Source: an uncultured Collinsella sp.
GTDB taxonomy: Bacteria > Actinomycetota > Coriobacteriia > Coriobacteriales > Coriobacteriaceae
Assembly (NCBI GenBank): GCA_902482185.1
Contig: CABSZR010000051.1
Coordinates: 1-8,557, forward strand
DNA: 8,557 nucleotides
Direction of reading: 5' to 3'
The translations under genes and the position numbers were made by a program. This document shows, piece by piece, positions 1 through 5,180 of the stretch (positions are counted from its first letter, which is position 1; the number at the start of each line of letters is the position of its first letter). The notes beneath the pieces were generated by a model that was not told the origin of the DNA, did not search any database, and was given only the letters and a program-made list of their open reading frames with translations.

Positions 1-116
1 ACGGTATCCTTATGGAATACACCGAGACCAAACAGGTCCCCGGGTTCTTTTTGCTCCATGAAACCGTGACGCGCAACGGTACCGGTCGAACCGGCCACCA
101 AAGCAGCATGAACTAA
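1..116 (+). CDS. 3' end of an unidentified plus-strand gene (partial)
   Basis: An open frame enters from the left edge (first full codon at 3) and ends at TAA 114-116, giving about 37 residues that end in GRTGHQSSMN. I do not recognise the protein. Counted by hand, G/C is roughly 51%, 43% and 70% at codon positions 1, 2 and 3, which is the usual pattern for real genes in high-GC genomes. The exactly opposed minus-strand frame is also open (it contains MEQKEPGDLFGLG), but its third-position G/C is only about 51%. A plus-strand terminator starts 10 nt after the stop, which fits a gene ending here. Too little is visible to assign a function, and the antisense frame is not fully excluded. Confidence 0.42.
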   Translation, partial: GILMEYTETKQVPGFFLLHETVTRNGTGRTGHQSSMN

Positions 117-125
117 CCATCTATT

Positions 126-197
126 AGTTGCGGTGGGATAGTTCCTAGAATTGCCAGCTTAAGGGCAAAACAGGAACTATTCCACCGCAACTTTTTT
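126..197 (+). terminator. long intrinsic terminator with T6 tract
   Basis: Bases 126-146 pair with 172-192 as a 21-bp stem with only one G-T wobble (137:181). The 25-nt apical region contains a second small stem (151-155 with 164-168). A run of six T at 192-197 overlaps and follows the 3' arm on the plus strand. On the minus strand the arm is followed by CTAATAG, not a U-run, so this terminates rightward transcription, presumably of the partial gene ending at 116. The stem is longer than most intrinsic terminators. A short competing stem (AACTAA 111-116 with TTAGTT 124-129) overlaps its base. Confidence 0.75.
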
Positions 198-228
198 GGC
201 CGGCGGGGCAGTACCTGTCCCACCGGCC
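198..228. other. hairpin downstream of the polyferredoxin gene
   Basis: Bases 198-210 pair with 216-228 (GGCCGG at the base, one C/A mismatch, one G-T wobble, 5-nt loop). It lies 19 nt past the stop codon of the minus-strand polyferredoxin gene. On that strand it is followed by AAAAAA, not a U-run, so it is not a textbook terminator. It could stabilise the 3' end of that transcript or act together with the adjoining 126-192 stem in the convergent gap. Confidence 0.4.
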
Positions 229-247
229 ATCATTTACGCTCTTTTAG

Positions 248-1501
248 CTAGTCCGCGAGCTTCTCCACCTGATCGAGCATCTTGTCGAGCTTGGCCTTTG
301 CTTCGGCCTTGACCTTCTCAGCTTCTTCGTGAGCCTTCGCCTTCTGGGCGGCCTTTTCCTCGGCTTCGGGATCGACGACGACCAGATTGGACGCATCGTG
401 CTCAACAAGCTTGAGCGCATGCTCGGGACAAACCTTGACACAGGCGCCGCAGCCTAAACAATACGTGGACTCCAGCGCAAAGCGGCCGCTTCCCACCAGA
501 TCGCAGGCAAACGTGGGGCACACGTTGACGCACTCGCCGCACGACGTACACTTGTCAAAATCGCACTCCGGCGTGCTCACCTGCATGTTCTGGGCAAGCT
601 CGGGGTGGTTTTGCAACGTCGAGAGCACCAGTTGGCGCCCGTGCGTGAGCGAACGGCGACGCTTGGTCGTCGTGGTGCCGCACATGGTGTTGAGCGTGCG
701 CTCCAGCTGGGTAATCTGATGGCGATGGGCCTTGAGCTTTTGCGTCACCGAGGCCAGCGCCGCCGTCGCCGGATTGAGCTTGGTCACCGTCAGGCCCGTG
801 GTGCGGGCGATCTTTTCCATGTACTCCTTGCGCTCGTACTCGCGAAGCTTATGGCACTTGAGGCTCTTGGGGTCGACCTCCAGGCCCATACCCGTGCCAG
901 ACCACTCTTCGGCCTTCGCAATCGCCTCGCCAAGAATGTCCTCACCGCCGGTGTTGCGGCATTTATCGCACACGCCCAACGGCAGGTACACACTCACGTT
1001 GGGATAGTCGGCCAGTACCGAGAACCAGGTCTCCGCCGTAATATCGCCCACGCAGGCAACGACGACTTCGTTTTCGCGCGGCATGCGCTTAAGGGCACGC
1101 GTGCAGGTAACGTAGGCGGTCTCGTGGCTCGTAGCCGCCGAGACAATGTCGTCGTAGACGTTTTTGGGTGCAAGGCGCGGAGAGATGATCGCCTCCGTCG
1201 GGCAAGTAGCGGCGCACAGGCCGCACTTGCGACAGGAGTCGAGGATCTCGATGGCGTCTTCCTCGACCTCGATAGCGTTGACCGGGCACACGTCCATGCA
1301 CGCGGTGCAGCCGCTCTTTTCGTTTTTGCAGGTCAAGCACGGAATGGTGTTGCCGCGCGGGCGCTCCTTGTAGTCGGCAGGATTCCACTGCGGCGCCGAT
1401 GGATCGAGTGCATCGGTCACGCCGCCAAGCGGGTTTTTAAGAAAGTCGAAACCCTTGCTGATCTCGATAATGTCATCAAACAGATCGTGTTCCTGCGCCA
1501 T
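248..1501 (-). CDS. 4Fe-4S polyferredoxin with C-terminal coiled coil
   Basis: The product is a 417-residue cytoplasmic iron-sulfur protein with no signal peptide or membrane segment. I start it at the ATG at 1501, because AGGGAGGGG lies 6 nt upstream; a TTG ten codons earlier would put that site inside the gene. An N-terminal pair of cluster motifs has C55xxC58, C65xxC68xxxC72P and C90xxC93xxC96xxxC100P. A middle region of about 190 residues has further cysteines (C133, C150, C178xxC181, C216). A second pair of motifs follows: C318xxC321xxC324xxxC328P (with C313) and C348xxC351xxC354xxxC358P. Residues 379-417 form a Lys/Glu/Ala-rich helix, probably a coiled coil. At least four [4Fe-4S] clusters are expected, so an electron-transfer role is safe. 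The partner is unknown; lying downstream of alcohol and glycerol dehydrogenase genes suggests, but does not show, a redox link with them. Confidence 0.88.
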   Translation of the reverse strand: MAQEHDLFDDIIEISKGFDFLKNPLGGVTDALDPSAPQWNPADYKERPRGNTIPCLTCKNEKSGCTACMDVCPVNAIEVEEDAIEILDSCRKCGLCAATCPTEAIISPRLAPKNVYDDIVSAATSHETAYVTCTRALKRMPRENEVVVACVGDITAETWFSVLADYPNVSVYLPLGVCDKCRNTGGEDILGEAIAKAEEWSGTGMGLEVDPKSLKCHKLREYERKEYMEKIARTTGLTVTKLNPATAALASVTQKLKAHRHQITQLERTLNTMCGTTTTKRRRSLTHGRQLVLSTLQNHPELAQNMQVSTPECDFDKCTSCGECVNVCPTFACDLVGSGRFALESTYCLGCGACVKVCPEHALKLVEHDASNLVVVDPEAEEKAAQKAKAHEEAEKVKAEAKAKLDKMLDQVEKLAD

Positions 1502-1652
1502 GCGCGGCCCCTCCCTGAGCAGTGCAAACAAGCAAGAGATAATGATACGCTATCGGCCCACGCCTCGGGCAAATTACACGCGGAGCATCTTTGCGGCAAA
1601 TAGCCCATGGCCTATCGCCGCCTCGATTGCACAAGGTCAATCAAGTGCCAAG

Positions 1653-2159
1653 CTATGCCTCGCACATGAGCTGCACGAGTTTTTGTTTGGTCACCTTGGC
1701 CTGCTCGTTGGCCATATTGCGCTCGTTTCTAAAGACCGCATTTGCAACACCCTGCAGATCGGCATCGGAAATCTCGCTGCACGGACCGTCCATCGAAGCC
1801 GCCGTGGGGCATACGCACAACGGCAGCTCAGCATAAAACGCAACGGCCTTGGCGATATCGAGCATCTTGCCGCCGCCAATGCCCACCACCATGTCGCAAT
1901 ACTCGGCCCGGGCTTCCTTGGCCATTTCGACAACGGCATCTTCCGTACACGGACCGTTGTAAATCTTAAAGAACGGCTCGCTTAGATCATCGTCCAGAAA
2001 TCCATCGACGATCTGCCTGCACAGCCGATCCTCGGTGCCCTGGTCAAACAAGACGTAAGCAGCGCAGCCCAACCATGACAAATACCTGCCCTGACGCGAG
2101 AGTTCGCCCGGCCCCTGAACATACCGACCGGGACCGCCGTAAACCATAGGAAGCGCCAT
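1653..2159 (-). CDS. half-length glycerol dehydrogenase-like protein, catalytic domain missing
   Basis: This 168-residue ORF matches the first ~130 residues of the neighbouring gldA product. The N-terminus YVQGPGEL parallels YIQGPDEL, the dinucleotide-binding loop VGIGGGKMLDIAKAVA is at 92-107, and CPTAASMDGPCSEIS at 117-131 parallels CPTIASTDAPCSALS. It then diverges into a 37-residue hydrophilic, helix-prone tail ending in KLVQLMCEA. The whole metal-binding half of the family (the Asp and two His equivalent to D171, H254 and H271 of the neighbour) is absent, and only 151 nt separate its stop from the next gene, so no downstream fragment can supply it. It should not be an active glycerol dehydrogenase. 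The start ATG has only a weak purine-rich stretch (GAAGGGCGG) upstream. It may be a decayed duplicate with an intact frame, or a retained NAD-binding or regulatory subunit. A hairpin at 1593-1621 follows it without a T-tract. Confidence 0.8.
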   Translation of the reverse strand: MALPMVYGGPGRYVQGPGELSRQGRYLSWLGCAAYVLFDQGTEDRLCRQIVDGFLDDDLSEPFFKIYNGPCTEDAVVEMAKEARAEYCDMVVGIGGGKMLDIAKAVAFYAELPLCVCPTAASMDGPCSEISDADLQGVANAVFRNERNMANEQAKVTKQKLVQLMCEA

Positions 2160-2189
2160 ACGAGAATCCGCCCTTCATCAAACAACGAT

Positions 2190-2220
2190 TGGTGCAAAGT
2201 AACCTGACCCCTTTGCGCCA
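2190..2220. repeat. inverted repeat in the leader of the truncated gldA paralogue
   Basis: TGGTGCAAAG (2190-2199) pairs with CTTTGCGCCA (2211-2220): 10 bp with one G-T wobble and an 11-nt loop. It sits between the gldA terminator and the start codon of the truncated paralogue. Its arms share GCAAAG/CTTTGC with the terminator stem next door, so alternative pairing between the two hairpins is possible. There is no T-run after it on either strand. Confidence 0.5.
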
Positions 2221-2224
2221 TAGC

Positions 2225-2260
2225 AAAAAGGGGCAAAGCCATCTGCTGGCTTTGCCCCTT
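2225..2260 (-). terminator. intrinsic terminator of gldA
   Basis: A perfect 14-bp stem (2247-2260 with 2228-2241, containing GGGGCAAAGCCA) with a 5-nt loop is followed on the minus strand by five T (2229-2225). It begins 12 nt after the gldA stop codon. This is a strong rho-independent terminator for gldA, and it separates gldA from the truncated paralogue downstream. Confidence 0.92.
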
Positions 2261-2272
2261 CCTTAGCTTGAT

Positions 2273-3373
2273 TTACTCATCCATGAGATAGTAGTGGCCC
2301 AGTGCGTCGGCACCCAGGATGGCGTTTGCGACCATCTCGGGCGTCACCTCAAACGGCATGTTGCACATGGTGTCCTCGGGCGCGCACGCGGCCTCGGCAA
2401 CAATCATGGCCTTCTCGCGCGTAACCTCGGCAACGCCAAGTTCCTTCATCGTGACCGGCAGGCCCAGCTCAATGCAGAAGCCCAAGACTTCCTCGAGCTT
2501 CTCGGTCGGGGCATCCTCGAGTACCAGCTGGACGATGGTGCCGAAGGCGACCTTCTCGCCGTGATACATGCTGTGGCACTCGGGCAGCATCGTCAGACCA
2601 TTGTGGATGGCATGAGCAGCGGCAAGGCCCGAGCTCTCAAAGCCAATACCCGAAAGCAGCGTATTGGCCTCGATGATGTGCTCGACGGCAGGCGTGAGCG
2701 CACCCTTCTCCAGCGCAACCTTGGCCTTGACGCCATCGGCCATGAGCGTCTCATAGCAGAGCTTGGCGAGCGCCAGGCCGGCCATTCCGCCCTTACCGCC
2801 GGCGCAGGTGCCGCCGTCGGCATCGTGCGTCGCCTGGGCCTCAAAGTAGGTTGCGAGCGCATCGCCCATACCGGAAACCGTCAGGCGCACCGGGCTCGCC
2901 GCGATAACCGTCGTATCCATCAGGACAATGTTGGGGTTTGCCTTAAGGAAGAGATATTTATCGAACTGGCCGTCGTCGGTATAGAGCACCGAAAGTGCCG
3001 AGCACGGTGCATCGGTCGAAGCAATGGTGGGGCAAATGATAACCGGGGACTCCAGGTAATAGGCGACGGCCTTGGCGGTGTCGAGGATCTTGCCGCCACC
3101 GACGCCGACGATGATGTCGCAACCGTTGTCGCGGGCGAGCGCAACCAGGCGATCGACCTCGCCCTTGGAGCACTCGCCGTTAAAGTCCTCAAACAGCAGC
3201 TCGGCCTTGGCCTCGGCAAAGCCGCCCTCGATCTTGGCACCGACGCGCTTCTTGCCCGAAGGCGTCACGATGACGAGGGCCTTAGCGCCGAGCGGCTCGA
3301 CATAGGAGCCGAGCTTGGCGAGCTCGTCCGGACCCTGGATGTACTTGCTGGGGCTATTGAAAATTGCAGCCAT
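2273..3373 (-). CDS. gldA: glycerol dehydrogenase
   Basis: This is a full-length (366-residue) member of the glycerol dehydrogenase group of the iron-type alcohol dehydrogenase superfamily. The family oxidises glycerol to dihydroxyacetone with NAD+, usually with Zn2+, in the cytoplasm. The N-terminal nucleotide-binding domain has VGVGGGKILDTAKAVA (90-105) and the substrate-side segment STDAPCSALSV (119-129). The C-terminal helical domain carries the metal ligands D171 (SGMGDALATYFEA), H254 (AAAHAIHNGL) and H271 (MYHGEKVAFG), at almost the same positions as in the Geobacillus enzyme (173, 256, 274). No key residue is missing. The upstream ribosome-binding region is weak (GGGATAG, no AGGAGG). 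The gene starts 31 nt after the terminator of the alcohol dehydrogenase gene, so expression probably depends on readthrough or on a promoter overlapping that gene's 3' end. A related substrate such as 1,2-propanediol is possible. Confidence 0.95.
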   Translation of the reverse strand: MAAIFNSPSKYIQGPDELAKLGSYVEPLGAKALVIVTPSGKKRVGAKIEGGFAEAKAELLFEDFNGECSKGEVDRLVALARDNGCDIIVGVGGGKILDTAKAVAYYLESPVIICPTIASTDAPCSALSVLYTDDGQFDKYLFLKANPNIVLMDTTVIAASPVRLTVSGMGDALATYFEAQATHDADGGTCAGGKGGMAGLALAKLCYETLMADGVKAKVALEKGALTPAVEHIIEANTLLSGIGFESSGLAAAHAIHNGLTMLPECHSMYHGEKVAFGTIVQLVLEDAPTEKLEEVLGFCIELGLPVTMKELGVAEVTREKAMIVAEAACAPEDTMCNMPFEVTPEMVANAILGADALGHYYLMDE

Positions 3374-3390
3374 AACTATCCCATTCTCTA

Positions 3391-3435
3391 AAAGAAAAAA
3401 GAAAGGGGCTCCGTACAGATACGTGCGGAGCCCCT
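3391..3435 (-). terminator. intrinsic terminator of the alcohol dehydrogenase gene
   Basis: Bases 3404-3416 pair with 3423-3435 (13 bp including one G-T, GGGGCTCCG core, 6-nt loop). On the minus strand the hairpin is followed by a T-rich stretch broken by C's (CTTTCTTTTTTCTTTT). It begins 21 nt past the alcohol dehydrogenase stop codon and ends only a few bases before the region where gldA translation begins. Confidence 0.9.
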
Positions 3436-3456
3436 CGTTACGATAACAAGAGTCGA

Positions 3457-4680
3457 TTAGAAATCGATGTCGGTGTCGTAGTAGCAGGCCTTGAGGATCT
3501 TCTCGAAGTCGGCAGCCTTGGTCTCACGCGGGTTCTCGGGCGTGCAGGCGTCCTGCTCGGCGTTCGCGGCAATCTCGGGCAGCTTGGCGAGGAACTCCTC
3601 CTCGGAAACCATCTGCGGGTTCTCGGCGTCGACCTTCACGCCACCATTCGCGTAATCCTTGATGGACTGCGGAATGTTGAGCTGGTCGTTGAGGTCGCGG
3701 ATCTTCTGGACGAGCGCAGCGATGAGCTCCTCGTTGGTCTCGCCGGGAAGGTGCAGGATCTCCTTGGCCACGTAAGCGTAACGCTCGGCAGCACGGGGAT
3801 CCTTGGAGTTCCACTGGATGACCTTGCCCAGGTACATGGCGTTAGCAGCACCGTGGATGATGTGGCCGTTCTCGAAGGCAGCACCGGTCTTGTGAGCCAT
3901 GGAGTGAACGATGCCCAGCAGGCCCGAGGAGAAGGCGATACCGGCGATGCACTGAGCCTCGTGCATGTGCTGACGGGCCTCATGGTCGCCAGCATAGGAC
4001 TTGGGCAGCCACTCGACGATCTCGCGGATGCCGTGCAGAGCGTTGGCGTCGGTGAACATAGAGGCGCAGGTGGAAACGTAGGCCTCCATGCAGTGGGTCA
4101 GAGCATCCATGCCGGTGTGAGCGCACAGCTTGGCGGGCATGGTGTAGGTGAGCTCGGGGTCGACGATGGCGACATCAGGGGTGATGTTGAAGTCGGCCAG
4201 CGGGTACTTGATGCCCTTGTCGTAGTCCGTGATGACGGAGAACGCGGTGACCTCGGTAGCGGTGCCGGAGGTAGAGGAGATGGCGCAGAAGTGAGCCTTC
4301 TGACGCAGCTCGGGGAAGCTGAACGGCTGGATGATGTTATCGAAGGACTCCTCGGGATACTCGTAGAAGACCCACATGGCCTTAGCAGCATCGATGGGCG
4401 AACCGCCGCCGATAGCAACAATCCAGTCGGGCTCGAAGTCGCGCATAGCGGCTGCGCCCTTCATGACGGTCTCGATGGAGGGATCGGACTCGACGCCCTC
4501 GAACAGCTTGACCTCCATGCCGGCCTCTTTGAGGTCGGCCTCAACGTCCTGCAGGAACCCGCCGCGGCGCATAGAGCTGCCGCCAGAAACGATGATGGCC
4601 TTCTTGCCCTTGAGGTTCTTCACCTCGTGGCGAGCGCCCTCACCAAAGTACAGATCGCGAGGATTGGTAAAACGTCCCAT
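3457..4680 (-). CDS. iron-containing alcohol dehydrogenase
   Basis: The 407-residue protein belongs to the Fe-type alcohol dehydrogenase family, which interconverts alcohols and aldehydes with NAD(P)(H) in fermentation. I start it at the ATG at 4680, with AGGAGG 6 nt upstream; an upstream in-frame start at 4731 has no such site. The nucleotide-binding signature GGGSPIDAAK is at 91-100, followed by SSTSGTATEVT at 135-145. The metal ligands are D192 and H196 (GMDALTHCMEAYVS), H259 (VHSMAHK) and H276 (HIIHGAANA). The segment around D192-H259 resembles the alcohol dehydrogenase half of AdhE, but no aldehyde dehydrogenase half is present and the gene is complete. A few extra residues (ENG) before the last histidine look like a subfamily trait. 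The likely role is reducing acetaldehyde or another aldehyde to reoxidise NADH; the exact substrate cannot be read from the sequence. Confidence 0.94.
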   Translation of the reverse strand: MGRFTNPRDLYFGEGARHEVKNLKGKKAIIVSGGSSMRRGGFLQDVEADLKEAGMEVKLFEGVESDPSIETVMKGAAAMRDFEPDWIVAIGGGSPIDAAKAMWVFYEYPEESFDNIIQPFSFPELRQKAHFCAISSTSGTATEVTAFSVITDYDKGIKYPLADFNITPDVAIVDPELTYTMPAKLCAHTGMDALTHCMEAYVSTCASMFTDANALHGIREIVEWLPKSYAGDHEARQHMHEAQCIAGIAFSSGLLGIVHSMAHKTGAAFENGHIIHGAANAMYLGKVIQWNSKDPRAAERYAYVAKEILHLPGETNEELIAALVQKIRDLNDQLNIPQSIKDYANGGVKVDAENPQMVSEEEFLAKLPEIAANAEQDACTPENPRETKAADFEKILKACYYDTDIDF

Positions 4681-4720
4681 ACTGTGCCTCCTAAACAAGC
4701 CCCTCTTAGACTTGCGTATA

Positions 4721-4747
4721 TAACGGAGCACCCAATTGGCTCCGTTA
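4721..4747. promoter_or_regulatory. perfect inverted repeat in the alcohol dehydrogenase leader
   Basis: TAACGGAGC (4721-4729) and GCTCCGTTA (4739-4747) form a 9-bp perfect inverted repeat with a 9-nt spacer, and CCAATTGG (4732-4739) is a second palindrome nested in the middle. It lies 40-67 nt upstream of the alcohol dehydrogenase ATG. It could be an operator or an mRNA leader hairpin. No T-run follows on the minus strand, so it is not a terminator. The regulator is unknown, and the sequence does not resemble the Rex consensus. Confidence 0.5.
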
Positions 4748-4817
4748 GGACCGTTTTGCGCGTTGCCGGCGATGACAATGCGCGATGTCTAAACGTCTCA
4801 ACGCTCAGACAAACACT

Positions 4818-4823
4818 ATTTTA
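4818..4823 (-). promoter_or_regulatory. possible -10 box for the alcohol dehydrogenase gene
   Basis: TAAAAT on the minus strand is close to the TATAAT consensus and would give a leader of about 130 nt that includes the 4721-4747 repeat. The -35 region at the right distance (TGAATA) is poor, so this is only a candidate. Confidence 0.25.
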
Positions 4824-4865
4824 CCGTTCTGGTTGGTCAGTTATTCACCTAAAGCCGACAATGAT

Positions 4866-4935
4866 GAAACGTTTTTTCTATCCCTGAAGACCCTTGTGGG
4901 GCATTCATACTCCCAAGCTGGGCAAACGTTTTATC
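4866..4935. promoter_or_regulatory. pair of AAACGTTT operator-like palindromes
   Basis: GAAACGTTTTTTC (centre 4870/4871) and CAAACGTTTTATC (centre 4927/4928) share the palindrome AAACGTTT plus flanking T's and a final TC, and lie 57 bp apart. Palindromes with a central CG are typical of LacI-family operators, including the CcpA type. A degenerate third copy (TAAACGTCT, 4790-4798) lies towards the alcohol dehydrogenase gene. The link to a regulator is inference, and none is encoded in the window. Confidence 0.35.
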
Positions 4936-4964
4936 AAGGTTGACCACATATCCCGGGCAGGACT

Positions 4965-5115
4965 GTGCCCCTCCAAAATGTGCCCCGTTCGCCGCCAAAA
5001 ATCGACCGTTTACGGCACTGTGATACCACCCGCGCAACCGAGGTGCCGACATTTGTGCGACATCCGTCTTCGTGGTGCAAAGGTGCAAGTCCAAGTGCGG
5101 CACCCCCGGTGTGCC
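4965..5115. repeat. cluster of GTGCC/GGCAC motifs
   Basis: GTGCC occurs at 4965-4969, 4980-4984, 5043-5047 and 5111-5115, and its complement GGCAC at 5014-5018 and 5099-5103. Two opposed pairs can form short stems: CGGCAC 5013-5018 with GTGCCG 5043-5048, and GGCAC 5099-5103 with GTGCC 5111-5115. The cluster ends about 65 nt before the first helical-protein gene. It may be a regulator-binding array, a structured leader or chance. Confidence 0.35.
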
Positions 5116-5137
5116 ACATGCGGGTAAACTAGAACTT

Positions 5138-5143
5138 TATATA
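5138..5143 (+). promoter_or_regulatory. possible -10 box for the helical-protein/murT genes
   Basis: TATATA lies in an A/T-rich patch 37 nt before the ATG at 5181. No convincing -35 box is present at 16-18 nt upstream (CCACAT/CACATG), so this is a weak candidate, chosen mainly for position and composition. Confidence 0.28.
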
Positions 5144-5180
5144 GAGACATTTGAACCCTAACCGCAGCAAAGGAGGCCCC

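Larger units (their letters stand above)
4681..5180. other. divergent intergenic region
   Basis: About 500 nt separate the minus-strand alcohol dehydrogenase gene from the plus-strand helical-protein genes, so it should hold promoters for both directions. Short ORFs on both strands here (about 60-84 codons) lack convincing ribosome-binding sites and family features, so I call no gene. What I can see is an inverted repeat at 4721-4747, two AAACGTTT palindromes (4867-4874, 4924-4931), a run of GTGCC/GGCAC motifs at 4965-5115 and an A/T-rich patch just before the plus-strand gene. A small RNA cannot be excluded. Confidence 0.7.

Noticed and set aside
605..1603. 332-codon plus-strand open frame opposite the polyferredoxin gene
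   Set aside because: It is Arg/Ala-rich with no motif or ribosome-binding site, while the opposite frame carries four textbook Fe-S motifs.
1593..1621. Hairpin after the truncated gldA paralogue as a terminator
   Set aside because: The stem is interrupted (5 bp plus 4 bp) and no T-run follows on the minus strand, so termination is not supported.
2294..3391. 365-codon plus-strand open frame lying opposite gldA
   Set aside because: It mirrors gldA almost end to end, has no family motifs, and is explained by high third-position G/C, which removes stop codons from the opposite strand. The gldA frame carries all catalytic residues.
4681..4860. Rex-type redox operator upstream of the alcohol dehydrogenase gene
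   Set aside because: I looked for a TTGTGAA-N4-TTCACAA-like site on both strands and found no acceptable match.
3751..4887. 378-codon plus-strand open frame opposite the alcohol dehydrogenase gene
   Set aside because: This is a shadow of a well-supported enzyme gene. The translation is a low-complexity Gly/Val/Asp-rich string without recognisable domains.
4849..5103. 84-codon minus-strand ORF in the divergent intergenic region
   Set aside because: It has no clear ribosome-binding site or family similarity, and it overlaps the palindromes and GTGCC motifs. A real small protein cannot be excluded, but nothing positive supports it.
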